A stretch of 64,000 bases of DNA from Bidens hawaiensis (Eukaryota; Streptophyta; Magnoliopsida; Asterales; Asteraceae): assembly GCA_021521415.1 (NCBI GenBank), contig JAIQDT010000234.1:682001-746000 (forward strand), written 5' to 3'. Shown piece by piece: positions 11,371-22,862 of the stretch. How positions within the stretch are numbered: position 1 is the first letter of the stretch; each line of letters starts with the position of its first letter. A program made the translations under genes and the position numbers. The notes under the pieces are model-generated. The model was not told the origin of the DNA. It did not search any database and saw only the letters and a program-made list of their open reading frames with translations.

Positions 11371-12390
11371 TTTTTAAATAATCTCAACTATGCCCTATTG
11401 GTAAATAACGGTTCCAACTTCGAAGTTGGCTGGTGACAGTACAAATTAAAGGGCTATTTGTTTCAAATAGACCGCGACTAACATAGGCTAACTTCTTTAG
11501 TGATTTTCTGACGTGGCACGCATACTTGTCAAAAACTTCTTAGGTGGCAAATACGTGGATGCTTACGTGGAAAAAATTGAGGGTGGTTTTGGTTTTCTTT
11601 CAAGGTCCAATGGTGTGAAATGAAACATTAAATCATAACTTCCATTTTCATCATTCATCCACGTTTTTCCGCCCGATGATTCCGGCATCTACTCCGGCGA
11701 GCATTTAACGCCAAATTAATGACCGAAATGACCGGTTGATTACATATTTTGATTCGTAACCCCAAGCCGAGATGGACGCAACCTCTATTACGCTTTTACA
11801 GGCTATAGATAGTTTCATAATTTAGTCTTAAATCACCGACGGAATCATGGAATTTATCTTATGAAAGCATACGTTGTCACTTGTTTTCAAACACAACAAA
11901 CTTCGGTCGCCATTCGCTCCCCCCCCCCCCAACTTAAATGGACCCCTTTGATTTGCCCTCTGTTGATACTCCGCACCATTAGAACTCCGATGAGCCATAA
12001 ATTCAATTCGTTTTCAATCGGGGTAAACATTTTTATGGATTCTAATCATCTTCATTCCTTGATAAAAAACCCTATGTCAATTTTAATTGACAGAGCCTTT
12101 TGATCCTTCGATTTTTGGTTTGAATGATTAGAGTTTATATTGATTAGGGATTGTTGACAAATGTATAAAAATGATGTGCCTACTCATCATCATCAGATGC
12201 CAAGTAAGCTGCTTATGTAGTCAATTTTTTGACAACTAGGCGTGCCACGTCAGAAAATAACTAACGGAGTTAATTTTCGTTAGTCGTGGTTCGTTTAAAA
12301 CAAATACCCCTTTAGTTGCAATGTCACCAGCCAACTTTGAAGTGGGGATCGTTATTTGCTAATAGGGCATAGTTGAGATTATTTGAAACC
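11371..12390. mobile_element. Non-autonomous DNA transposon with long terminal inverted repeats (MULE-like)
   Basis: The left end AAATAATCTCAACTATGCCC and the reverse complement of the right end match over roughly 150 bp, with blocks such as AGTTGGCTGGTGACA and TTTTCTGACGTGGCACGC in both arms. The whole is 1.02 kb. No transposase is present; the interior ORF (11861-12103) resembles nothing I recognise. Long inverted repeats favour a Mutator-like MITE. The flanks (GGAATATTG and CCAGTATTC) could be a decayed 9-bp target duplication but match only partly. Confidence 0.7.
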
Positions 12391-12442
12391 AGTATTCTAT
12401 AATTAAAATCTGGAATTTGGTGTGTAAGTTAAAATATTAGGT

Positions 12443-12800
12443 GCTAAGAGCATTCTCATCTCATCCATCATCTTCTCCCTCATCATTATATTATAAAAAA
12501 AACATCTAATAAAAACTAACTTCATCTCATCCACCATTTGTTTATCCTAACCTTAAATTATAATAGGTTGTTATAACAACCTTTTGTATATTAAAAGTCA
12601 CTATTCATCATTTTTTAAATTATTGTGAGTGTATAAAAACGAGAAATATAATAAAATAATTGTTTATGAATAAGATAAAGATAAAAATGATGAATAGGTT
12701 GTGGGATATTTTTAAAAATATTTATTAAATTTTGAAAATTATGAATTTTAGTTAAATTATAGGATAAAAAATAATGAATGAATCATGAATGCTGTAAGAG
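12443..12800. mobile_element. MITE-like repeat
   Basis: The left end GCTAAGAGCATTCTCATC and the reverse complement of the right end (CTTACAGCATTCATGATTC) are related imperfect inverted repeats around about 350 bp of AT-rich DNA. GAGCAT-type ends are common in plant hAT MITEs. No clear target duplication is visible. Confidence 0.4.
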
Positions 12801-12965
12801 ATTTAATGTAACCCATCTTTATTTATCTTCTGCAAAATTGGTATTTGCTATTTTTAGGACCACAATAATCTCCTATTTATTACATATCAGAATTTCTTAC
12901 ACCTTTGAAACAAAAGGTAAACCATGTTTATAGGTCATCCATATATCCTTTTATTCCACAACCAA

Positions 12966-12973
12966 TTATAAAC
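12966..12973 (+). promoter_or_regulatory. Possible TATA box of the polcalcin gene
   Basis: TTATAAAC about 110 bases before the polcalcin ATG, leaving room for a 5' UTR of some 75-80 bases. Motif only; the MITE-like repeat ends about 165 bp upstream. Confidence 0.4.
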
Positions 12974-13078
12974 ATTCTAATATCAACCTTTCTAATCCAA
13001 TACAAAACTATTAGTAAATACATAAAAACACATAAGGCTCTAATCCTTATTATTGATTTCAACCGTTAGGAACCCATC

Positions 13079-13330
13079 ATGGCCGAGGATGAAGACAAGG
13101 CTGAGCGTGACCGAATCTTTGGTGCGCTTGATACCAATAACGATGGTAAAATTTCTTCAGCCGAGTTGGGAGAATCATTGAAGAAGCTCGGCTCTGTGTC
13201 AGTCGAAGAGGTCCAAACTATGATGGACGAACTCGATACTGATGGAGATGGGTCCATTTCCTATGAAGAGTTTACTGAATTTTATAATGCCAACAGGGGA
13301 TTAATGAAGGATGTTGGCAAGATATTCTAA
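13079..13330 (+). CDS. Polcalcin (two-EF-hand calcium-binding pollen protein)
   Basis: An intact 83-residue acidic protein with exactly two EF-hands. Loop 1 is residues 18-29 (DTNNDGKISSAE) and loop 2 residues 53-64 (DTDGDGSISYEE), each with Asp at position 1, Gly at 6 and Glu at 12. Length, the MAEDEDKAERDRIF start and the KDVGKIF-type end match the polcalcin family, small cytosolic calcium sensors expressed in pollen and known as cross-reactive allergens. It is a single exon, as usual for the family. The ATG is the first in frame, in context ATCATGGCC. The gene sits alone between a MITE-like repeat and the Co2 insertion, and is the only convincing host gene in the window. Pollen expression is inferred from the family. 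Confidence 0.95.
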   Translation: MAEDEDKAERDRIFGALDTNNDGKISSAELGESLKKLGSVSVEEVQTMMDELDTDGDGSISYEEFTEFYNANRGLMKDVGKIF

Positions 13331-13497
13331 GTGTTTTATGTTCTAGATGATCCTAAGAGATTATTTGGATAATGCCTCTCATAATCGATAAATGTCCTGT
13401 TTTTTTTATGTGTTGTTTAATTTGTATTAGTAGTTTAAATGTAAGTATCTGATAACAAAATATGATATTAAGAACTTCAAATATGTATTCGGTTGCA

Positions 13498-13503
13498 AAT
13501 AAA
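13498..13503 (+). terminator. Possible polyadenylation signal of the polcalcin gene
   Basis: AATAAA 168 bases after the polcalcin stop, in a T/A-rich 3' region. Motif only. Confidence 0.4.
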
Positions 13504-15297
13504 ATCTGGAAAGCAAATAAAATAACCATAAAAAAACAAGCTTTAGAATAAGAGTTACCAATTAACCAGACACAATAATGGAAAGTGCGTCGGTCACAGT
13601 GTAGTAAGCATATAAGACCAACTATCGGATCTAGGACATTAAGGACAAACTTCTAATACTAATCTAAAATGATTTTAGGTTTGAAAGATTTTAAATATTG
13701 ATTATTAAATAATGAAATAAAGACTTTAGTTAAGAAAGTAAACTAAAACTGACACAAAAGAAAGAAACGGGAAAACTGGTTTGAAATTCTAATATGAAAA
13801 AAGACGAGCTGTTTAAGCGTGAATCCCTAGACACATACTATGAAATCATAATTCTGGTTACTGACTGAAGACTCGGCTCTAACCCAACAAACCTCCCGCC
13901 AAGGATGATAAATTATGCTCAAGTTAGGACAAGTGAAAACGTGATAAAACACATTGGCTCGCCCGAACGACACCAAATCCCACAACTATCAGATATAAAG
14001 CAATTTGTATACTAAAACCTGCTAATTGTGAAGCTGAAGATATCTTATAAACTGAAATCCTAAGAAACTCTAAACACGAATAAACAGCTAAACTCGAGTC
14101 ATTGGCCACCCAACTATCAAAAATTCCTAGCTAATGACCTATCAACCTTAAATCATCGTGCAAATCATCAAGAAGGAATGCACACCTTAGTTGATTAATT
14201 TTAGTATTTGTAACTTATATTATTTCGAATTACAAGAAGTTGATCGATAATATGCTGATTAACTAGCTAGAATGATCTTACCGAATCTAGGAAATATTCC
14301 TATGTGCCTAGACCAATAAACAACCAATAAAAATTCGATCAACACTAACACACAATATTCAAAAAACAATAACAAAGCGTTAACATGTAAATCAAAACAT
14401 TCAATCAAAAAAAAAAAATTGAATAAAACAAAACAATATGTATAGTTCATCTACCTAAGCAGCTCCAAAGAGCTTAGTTACTCATAATCAAGAACGAAAC
14501 AAAAAAGACACAAACAAAGTTACAATTCGTCGAAAAAGAAAAGAACATAATTTAGTTATTCGCCTGCTACCTTAAATTAGTTGGCATATATGGCTGTCAG
14601 CTTATTAAATGTCTTCCAGTCATGACTTTTGAGACTTGTGTGTGTGCTTACTTCTCAATTCCTTTTCTTCGAAAACCCCTCATTGCAATCAACAACTCAA
14701 CCCCTTTTGAGACTCATTCCCTAACCATTCCTTACCATATATCCATATATGTCATATAATTACATTAAAAGTCATTTCTTTTTCACTTTTATGTTTAATT
14801 AAATAATAATTTTTATACCTTTATAATTTATTTTCTTTCTCCTCCACTCACAACCACTTTCAGCAAATACTAAAAATTATACGGTATAAACAGTACAACT
14901 CTAAATTTAACTTTTCCATATAATATTTTCTCTCTCCTCTACTCATGACCACTTATAACCATATAATTTGCAAATCTCCGTCACACATTTTTATGAACGA
15001 GTTGAGAATGCTCTTAGCTTTTAAAGATTTCATTTCATCTTTGCAACCGCGCATTCTATTAATTTAATGTAAGATTGTTTTTATTATTAGGTATGGGTAC
15101 CATATATATTTACATTTAATAGATGGTACTTTTATTTAAAATGTATTGATTAATAAAAATATATAAAATCTATTTGAAGACTCAATCATTGATGTCAAAC
15201 TTAATAAAAAGTTCTTTATTTTGACTTAAAAATCTTTAAAAACCACATGCGAACTAAATAGGGTAATATCAAATAATAATTAACCCAAAAATAATTC
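13504..15297. other. AT-rich intergenic DNA
   Basis: No gene recognised; the short minus-strand ORFs near 13924-14450 look like chance. Near the end, 15003-15018 is an exact inverted copy of the MITE end at 12443-12458, so another MITE terminus lies here. Confidence 0.5.
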
Positions 15298-15302
15298 AAA
15301 GT
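15298..15302. repeat. Target site duplication of Co2, left copy
   Basis: AAAGT immediately left of the Co2 3' LTR, matching AAAGT at 45108-45112 right of the 5' LTR. This ties both ends into one insertion. Confidence 0.9.
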
Positions 15303-15505
15303 TGTCAGGACCGGGAGTCAGGTGCAAACTTTGGAAATGTTGATAAGAACACACTGACTCAGTTAAACCAAAGGCCTATTGAATATCCCGGCGGAATCAA
15401 GATATCCAACGAATGGGAACGAATGTGTGATATAGCAAACACGAAACAATAACAGATAATCAATAAGAACACAATCAAAGACAAAGATTTACTGTATTTA
15501 ATACA
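15303..15505 (-). repeat. Co2 3' LTR, distal segment
   Basis: On the plus strand it begins TGTCAGGACCGGGAGTCAGG and matches 44098-44300. It stops at the Gy2 insertion and resumes at 26414. Confidence 0.92.
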
Positions 15506-17484
15506 TGTAATGCCTGTCAAACTTCCGGTTCAATGATTTAGCGTGTGTAAAATATGTATAACTCTTAGGATTTATCCGACGTTTCTCGAGAACCTTTATG
15601 TGACCCCCGCTACGTTCAAACACTTAACCTTCCTTACAAGTCGCCAAATCTTGCAAATTCGAGGGACTTGGATGAAACATATTTGTGATATATCATTAAA
15701 CAAAAAAAAGATGGAACCCTAGTTGCTGTATTGCGATCGGCAGGTTCCAGCCACCCCCTCCCTTCCTTGCTTCGACTTTTTGATCGATTCCAAGCTCCTA
15801 GAAGTAGTTCAAGGTATGTACTACAAACCCCAACACTCTTTTTGTTCACCCCTAATCGTTTTGATGCTCAATTTTACCGAAACTTTTCGTTGGGCAGATT
15901 TTCGGCCAAGGTGTAATTGACCCACTTTCCGTGGATAAAAATTAGAGTTTCCGGTGTAGAAAGATCCCCAGGTATGGCATTTACATCATATTAAAATTTC
16001 GTGGTCATTGGAGGTGTTTAGGTCGGTCAATCGATTTTTGTTTGAAAACTAGGGTTTACAGGGTGTAGATTTGCAAATTGTTGAGTTTGATGCGTTAATT
16101 GATCGGGTGACCGACCGAATCAGGTTGTACAGCCCTAGGGGTGTTTAGGGCTGTGGAAAAATTATTTTTTTGATGCTCGGGGCTGTTGTGGTTAGTGCTT
16201 CGTTAATCGAGTCGGCGGTGCGCGAATTTTCGTTTAAATGTTAAATTAAGAGTTGTAAAAAGGAACCGTCAACCCTATCAACTCGGGTGACATAATCTTG
16301 ATGAATGAAAAGATTCAAAATGGAATTTGGTCTATTCGGGGCTGATTCGTTTAATTAATGGTTTAAGATTTATTACACGCGCATTCGACCCGATTTGATT
16401 ATCCTTGGGCCTTGGGCCAAGTTGTTGGGCCTTGGCCAAGTGTTGGGCCTCGGGCCAAGTTGTTGGGCCTCGGGCCAAGTGTTGGGCTTTGGGCCAAGTT
16501 GTTGGGCCTTGGGCCAAAGTGTTGGGCTTGAACAGCCCATTAGGCAAGAGTGTTCTTACGGTCTAGTCTAGTAATGTGTTGTGTATAATTTACAGGCCCT
16601 TGCTTGTGATCGTGCACTTAGGAATTTCCTAGCCCGTTGCAGGTGTTCGTTTGATTTTAGGTGAGTTCATGATGCCCCTTTTTAACTCTTTTAACTTTTA
16701 GGCTAGTATGCACACCTAAGTGTTTTCCTACTGGATTAAATGTTTTAAACGATTTATATAGGCTTGCTAGCATATGGTAGGCCTTGGAATGTTAAATATA
16801 TATATATGTATATACATTATTGCTTGGCCTATATCTGGCGATGTTGTAGTCGTTTCGACTACTGATGTTGTGTATGCTTACTTTGTGTTTGCATGCACTG
16901 ATGTTACATGTTTGGGTTGTACGTTTGCTCGACCCTGATGTTATATATATATATATACTGTGATATATATAGAGATGTAATTGAAATGATGTTTACATAT
17001 ACATTTTGTATATGTATGTATGAGGATGTTTAGTTCTCGTTAAAGAGGATTTGATGGGTTTACCCTTTTACTTTTTAAAACATTTGGTTTGACTATCTTA
17101 ACTTTTACTACTGATGTTATTTACTTAAAACTTGAACTCACTCAGCTCAGGCTGACTTTGTGTGCATGTTAGTGTGAGTTTCAAGTTAGGAAGAGGATGC
17201 CTTATCGTTTGGATGTGCACGAAGCTACTTGGACGGTGAAGGGCATACGGGAACTGAAGTTTTACTATTTAACATTTATTATTAAAAGTTTTATTTTATG
17301 ATAACTATGTTGAGTTTGGGCAAAATTCCTGGGTTTTGGGAACTTATTTTATTATTTATGTTTTCCGCTGAACTATACTCTGAGATGTTGGTTTTATTGA
17401 AAAGAATTGTTTTTAAGCTTAATTATTTTACAAGCGTTCTGAATGATTACCAACTGTGGGGTTCCCGGGGTTCGGGGCCTTACA
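15506..17484 (+). repeat. Gy2 5' LTR
   Basis: About 1.98 kb, TGTAATGCCTG to GGGGCCTTACA. It holds a GGGCCTTGGGCCAAG-type minisatellite (16405-16530), AT tracts, and the ACTCACTCAGCTCAGGCTGA block shared by all gypsy LTRs here. It differs from the 3' LTR by scattered substitutions and by minisatellite copy number. Confidence 0.95.
16405..16530. repeat. GGGCC(T/C)(T/C)GGGCCAAG minisatellite
   Basis: About six head-to-tail copies of a 19-22 bp unit in which GGCC recurs. Homologous arrays occur in the Gy2 3' LTR (25265-25445) and in both Gy3 LTRs. ORFs predicted through it are repeat artefacts. Confidence 0.9.
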
Positions 17485-17487
17485 AGT

Positions 17488-17500
17488 TGGTATCAGAGCC
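17488..17500 (+). other. Gy2 primer binding site (tRNA-iMet)
   Basis: TGGTATCAGAGCC three bases after the 5' LTR, complementary to the initiator-Met tRNA 3' end. Confidence 0.92.
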
Positions 17501-17833
17501 TTGGTTCGAGGGATCCGAGCATCCCCGAATGCTTGGACTCGAACTGTAAGAAAAGAGACCAGTATGCCCACCGCGAGTAGCTGCACGCCAAGAGGTAACT
17601 TTTAATTATTTAGTCAATCCTTTAAGTTTAAAAGTTCCCGGTATGTGATTAACTGTTTATGTATTAGATAGAAGGCTAATGTGGATCGGAGCAGGGGGTG
17701 ATTAGGACGAGCGGGTAAAGTAAACGACTAATTACACTTGATCAACGTCATTAGCAGTTTACCCTTACCTTACATGTTCTAAATGCCACTTGTACCTGAC
17801 CATATTAAAATTCTGTCTTTGTAGGGATAAGTC

Positions 17834-18819
17834 ATGGTTAATACTCTAGCAGCTAAGAGAGGTGGTTCTAGTGTTCGTGGTCGTGGTCGTGGTCGTAAGC
17901 CACGTGCCGAAGCCGAGGGTGAGATTCCTACTTCCCAGCAGGACACCCCGATTCATGAGGAGGGGGATAACCCCGCCTTAGATCCTGCTATGCGCGCGGC
18001 TATCGTGGATGAGGTTTACCAGGTGCTCCATAGCGCCATTCCCAAGATCGTTGCTGAGGCCGTCAGGGCCATGGAGGAGTCACTGGTTGGTAAGGGTTCG
18101 GATAAAGGAAGGAAGAGTAAGGAGGTGCAGCTAGAGGAGGAAGATGAAGTATATGTGCCGAGTGGGGATGAAGATGAGGTGCGGACTATTAGTGTATCTA
18201 CTCGGGGTTGCTCGAATATGGTGACTTTAAGAAGTGCGACCCCCCTTCTTTCGATGGCACTAAAGATGCATTGGCAGCACATCAGTGGGTGAGAGAGATG
18301 GAGTCTGTTCTTAGGGTTAGTAAGCGCAAGAGGGATGATATGGTGACTTATGCTACTGCCTCGTTTCGTTCTGAGGCACTATGTTGGTGGGATAACTTGG
18401 CGAATGCTATGGGTGATCGTTCGATTAGGAGGATGACGTGGGATGAGTTGAAGAAATTGGTTCTCGATCAGTTTTGTCCTCCGCATGAATTGGATAAGAT
18501 AGAGCAGGAATTCTTGACCTTGGAGGCTGGTACTATATCGCATCGAGAGTATACCACCAAGTTTAACAAGATGGCTCGTTTATGTCCCGATTTGGTTATT
18601 CCCGAAACCAAGAGGATTAAGAAGTACGTGAAGGGGCTTCCGGTGGACATTCGTAGGGGTGTGTTGACTACCGACATGAACTCTTTTCACTCGGTTGTCA
18701 CTTTAGCTGGTACGCTATATGATCAGAGGGAGAAGTACCGCTGCCCGAGAATAGGAAGGTATGGAACTCAAATTCGTACGGTAAGCGGCCCGGGGGAAGC
18801 AATTTTAATCCGTCTGTGA
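17834..18819 (+). pseudogene. Gy2 gag (capsid region), frameshifted
   Basis: Gag builds the virus-like particle. The start ATG (17834) opens an Arg/Gly-rich N-terminus (SVRGRGRGRKPRAEAEG) and an acidic linker. Near 18205 the reading shifts to the frame starting at 18208, which carries the retrotransposon gag domain: PPSFDGTKDALAAHQWV, CWWDNLA, TWDELKKLVLDQFCP and EFLTLEAGTISHREY. A further shift near 18740-18800 precedes the zinc knuckles. About 350 residues before the breaks, a normal chromovirus size. Confidence 0.88.
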
Positions 18820-18871
18820 AAAGGGTAAAGACTGAGACTTCTGGGTTTAAAAGGGGTGCAGAGTTCGATAA

Positions 18872-19162
18872 TTGCAAGAAGTGCGGGAATCCGCACAGGG
18901 GGAATGTAGGATAGAGTCCGGCACTTGTTTTCGTTGCGATAAGGTAGGACACCCTCATTTCGAGTGCCCGACATTGACCTGTTTCCGCTGTAAGGGTTCG
19001 GGTCACTTGGCATCAAACTGTCCTTCCAGTAAGGCTGGGGGGGGGGTCCGGGCAGGGGACTTCCTCGAGGGGGAAGATGGCCAGGGCGAGGGCCTTCAAC
19101 ATCTCCAAGAAGGAAACAAAAGAGGATGCGGATTTCGTCTCAGGTACTTTCTCCTTATTTAG
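18872..19162 (+). pseudogene. Gy2 nucleocapsid zinc knuckles
   Basis: Two CCHC-type knuckles in tandem, CFRCDKVGHPHFEC and CFRCKGSGHLASNC, which bind element RNA during packaging. The frame differs from the preceding gag block, so a small indel lies between them. A G run at 19037-19045 may have shifted the downstream frame. Confidence 0.88.
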
Positions 19163-19249
19163 CTTTCATTCCACCGTTATAATTTCTTGTTCCTTTGAAA
19201 TCGTATGTGTTGACCGTGTAGCTAAGCAGTAGTATAATATCGTCCCAGG

Positions 19250-19637
19250 TACTTTCCTACTTGATGAGTTACAGGCTTAAGTTTTATTTGATTCGGGCGC
19301 CAGTAGGAGTTTTGTGTCTACCGCTTTCTGTTCCCTGTTGGATAAATCACCCGAGCGCGTAGTCGATGGGTTTGAGGTTGAGGTCACCGTAGGAAACTCT
19401 GTGTCCGTGTCTAGGGCTATTACGGGTTGTTCCATCGAGTTGTCTGGTTATAGGTTTCCGGTGCAATTGTATTTGATGCCGCTTGGTTGTTTCGATGTGG
19501 TGCTCGGGATGGATTGACTCGCGAATGTTGGTGCTCAGATCATTTGTGGTCAGAAACTCGTTCGTCTAAGGGCCCCGGATTGGACTCGAATTACGGTCTT
19601 CGGTGATCGGAATGTTGCGACGCCACATATTATATCC
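19250..19637 (+). pseudogene. Gy2 aspartic protease
   Basis: The active-site motif DSGAS is at 19290-19304, followed by [17 protein letters not shown] and the flap/C-terminal motif CFDVVLGMD. The next codon is TGA (about 19516) where a Trp is usual (a G-to-A change), then [13 protein letters not shown]. Cleaves the polyprotein in related elements; dead here. Confidence 0.85.
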
Positions 19638-20403
19638 ATGCTTAAGGCGGGAAAGTTGATGCAGCGGGGGTGCGGGGCATATCTAGCGTATGCTATGAAT
19701 GTGAATACCGAGGTGGCTACCGTCGGTGATGTTCCTATTGTTCGGGATTTCCCGAATGTATTTCAAGATGATTTGTCAGATGTGCCGCCGGATTGCGAGG
19801 TCGAGTTCCAGATAGACCTTGTACCGGGCACCAAGCCCGTTGCCCAAGCTCCCTACCGCCTAGCGCCAAATGAAATGAAGGAGCTTATGGCTCAGTTGGA
19901 AGACTTGCTCGATAAGAGCTTTATTCGACCGAGCATCTCCCCTTGGGGTGCCCCGGTCCTGTTCGTTAAAAAGAAGGACGGTAGCATGCGGATGTGCATT
20001 GACTATCTTGAATTAAACAAGCTCATTGTTAAAAATCGGTACCCGCTCCCGAGGATCGATGACTTATTTGATCAACTCCAAGGGGCTAATTGGTTCTCGA
20101 AGATCGACCTTAGGTCCGAGTATCATCAGCTGATGATTCGGGAGGAAGATATTCCTAAGACTGCCTTCCGCACTCGTTATGGACATTACGAATTTCTGGT
20201 GATGTCTTTCGGTTTGACCAACGCACCGGCGTTCATGGATCTCATGAATCGGTTGTGTAGACCGATGCTCGATGTTTCGGTTATTGTGTTCATCGATGAC
20301 ATTCTTGTGTACTCTAAAAGTGTATCCGATCACGCCGGTCATCTTAGGGAAGTGTTGGAGGCTCTGCGGAAGAACAAATTGTATGCTAAATTTTCTAAGT
20401 GTT
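19638..20403 (+). pseudogene. Gy2 reverse transcriptase, 5' part
   Basis: RT palm and fingers: [47 protein letters not shown] (usual Arg replaced by Leu), [14 protein letters not shown] (usual Gly replaced by Glu), [13 protein letters not shown] and the active site FIDDILVY. The frame is cut after LYAKFSKC by the solo LTR at 20404; the open frame continuing to 20489 reads into that LTR. RT resumes at 22177. Confidence 0.92.
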
Positions 20404-22171
20404 TGATGTGTTGTAAAACACTCGTATTTTCTGCACGTTTTATCTACGTATTATATAATATTTTATATTTTTTAACTCGTTTTAGATAGGTTTTACTTAC
20501 ATTTATTAATCTTGTAGGTTTTGGGTAAAAGAAAGGAAGAAACCGGGACTTTTCGAGCATTCTACGAGCATTTTACGCATACGTTTTCAAGTAAACAACT
20601 CAAAGCCCGACCCGTATGCATCATGGAGGCCCAAGACCATATTATATTATATTATATTATATTATATTATATTATATTATATTATATTATATTATATTAT
20701 ATTATATTATATTATATTATATTATATTATATTATATTATATAAAAAAAATAAAAACCCTAGCAGCTGGGCAGATTCCGATCGCAGCAGGAGGAAAGAAA
20801 GAAAAAAGAGAAAAAGTTTTTTGGAGCTAGGGTTTGATCGTGTAGCGGCTAGGGAAGGAAGAAGACACAAGAACCAAACCTCGGGAAGGTTTTTCATCAG
20901 TTGAAGCAGCCAAGAACAGCCCGGAATTCATTCATATCCTTACATCTTTTTCATTGTTCATATACTTTGATTTACTTGTTCAATTGATTAGTAGTTTTGC
21001 AATTACTTGGGATATTGACTTGTTATTTATTAGTATTGGTTATTGAATGTTTGAATTGATGTTTAAGATGAGTTTAATGATGCTTTTATTTAATGTTCAT
21101 GGCTGTCCAAAGATGATTATTGGCTAAACTTGTTAGTTCTACCTAGGAATGATGATTCTTGTTAGTGTTTGATGAGCTTTTTGGATTGTATGATTGATAG
21201 ACTTGAATTGCTATTGTAAAGTTTGATTTAGACATGAAATAGGTTGTGTTTAATGGCTGGAAATTTTGGTGATTCATTGCATAAACCTCGTGTGTTGATT
21301 GATTAGTTTTGTATTGATTGATCGGTGCATTGTTTGATTCTAGACTTTGTGTTTAGGGTTTGTTTGCGGTAGGAACAACCGTAGGGTTTTGTTGCGTGAT
21401 TATTTGGATTAAGTACAGCGGTTAAACACCTTCCTTGAGACCGAGAGGTGATAGGAAGTTAGGGTTGTCTCATTACCTTTGCATGCTAGAATAAGGATTG
21501 CGCGAGAGCGAGTTCGTTTCTTGTCAGGTTTAGGAATTTTGAGCGACTAGTTGATCTATTTTGGTTTAAGTTGAATTGTTCCTCTATCCTTGGTTGTGTA
21601 GTACTCATTACCATTAGGGTCGAGTGTTGGTGAGACCGAGAGGTGATCCTTCATTAGAACACGTTAGCAATTATTTCCCGGTATGGTCGTTTTAGGCGAT
21701 TTTGAGTAGTTTAGGCTTGTTGAGTGAGACCGAGAGGTAATCTAGTGAGCCCGAGCAATCCTTAGTCGTGTCATCTTCAGGGACCGGTGTCTTGAAGTCA
21801 TCCAATCCATTAGCTTGTTAGGCCTACAATTTGATTCAGACCTAGGTAGACGTTTTTCTCCATCCTAAGTTAACACAGTTAGTTTTCCGTTAAGTTTTCT
21901 ATTTTTGGTAAGTTTTATCAGTCAGTCTAGTTAGTTCAGTTAAGTATTTAAAAATCAAAAATCAATATAATTATTATTCTAAGGTAGGTCTTGTCTAGGG
22001 TTAGTGATCTTTAGCGTTCTGACGTGTCCACGTGTTCGATACTCGGACTTCCTAAGTCTATACTACTTGCGATTGGTACACTTGCCGGTTGTGTGTGGTT
22101 TTAGGATTTTCGTTTTAATATTAAAGCTTAGTTGTGAGGGTCATATTTATAGGGTTATTAGACACACATCA
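20404..22171 (+). mobile_element. Solo LTR inserted in Gy2 RT
   Basis: Starts TGATGTGTTG and ends ACACACATCA, flanked by GTGTT at 20399-20403 and 22172-22176. Removing it with one duplication restores an open RT frame. No internal region, primer site or polypurine tract is present, so it is the product of LTR-LTR recombination. It holds an (ATTAT)n tract and repeats of GAGACCGAGAGGTGAT near 21439, 21629 and 21724. The superfamily is not certain; the LTR style suggests gypsy of the Tat/Athila type. Strand is inferred only from TG...CA and the gene-like T-rich start. Confidence 0.88.
20640..20742. repeat. (ATTAT)n microsatellite
   Basis: About 20 perfect pentanucleotide copies within the solo LTR. 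The ORF at 20521-20904 runs through it and is not a gene. Confidence 0.98.
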
Positions 22172-22176
22172 GTGTT

Positions 22177-22838
22177 CCTTCTCGTTACGTGAGGTTCAAT
22201 TCTTAGGCCATGTTATTAACCCGAGTGGTATTTTGGTTGACCCTGCAAAGGTGGAAGCCGTGAATGAATGAGAGTCTCCTAAGTCTCCAACTGAAATCCG
22301 TAGTTTCCTGGGTTTGGCGGGTTATTACCGCCGCTTTATTCCCGATTTTTCGAAAATTGCTTCTTCTCTGACCAAGCTGACTGGAAAGAGTGTTAAGTTC
22401 GTTTGGGGTACGGAATAGGAGGAGGCTTTTCTCAAATTGAAGAACAGATTGACGCATGCCCCGATCTTAGCTTTACCTGATGGCACCGATGATTTGGTGG
22501 TGTATTCTGATGCCTCTTATCAAGGGCTTGGGTGTGTTTTGATGCAGCGAGGTCGAGTCATTGGTTATGCCTCACGGCAGTTGAAGCCTCATGAGGCGAA
22601 TTATCCTACCCACGATTTGGAGCTGGCGGCGGCGGTGTTTACGCTTAAGTTGTGGAGACATTATTTGTACGGTGTTCCTTGCGTTATTTATACCGACCAT
22701 AAGAGTTTAAAATACTTATTCGAACAAAAGGAACTGAATATGCGCCAACGTCGATGGTTGGAGTTGATTAAGGATTATGATTTGGATATTATGTACCACC
22801 CGGGTAAGGCTAACGTGGTGGCCGACGCGTTGAGCTAG
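22177..22838 (+). pseudogene. Gy2 RT 3' end and RNase H
   Basis: Resumes RT after the solo LTR: QFLGHVI at about 22199, [20 protein letters not shown], then RNase H with [34 protein letters not shown] and [13 protein letters not shown]. Stops: TGA at about 22268 (Trp in Gy1), TAG near 22417 (Gln in Gy1) and TAG at 22836-22838 (Arg in Gy1). All are transition-type changes. Confidence 0.9.
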
Positions 22839-22862
22839 AAGGAGAGACCGAAGCTGATTCGT

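Noticed and set aside
13924..14450. Minus-strand short ORFs downstream of polcalcin
   Set aside because: Hydrophobic, AT-driven composition with no domain or gene signals.
15634..15920. Overlapping ORFs at the start of both Gy2 LTRs (also 24487-24778)
   Set aside because: Present in both LTRs only because the LTRs are copies; frames differ by indels between them, which argues against a coding role.
20521..20904. 127-codon ORF in the solo LTR
   Set aside because: It contains the (ATTAT)n tract and ends in LTR sequence; no domain.
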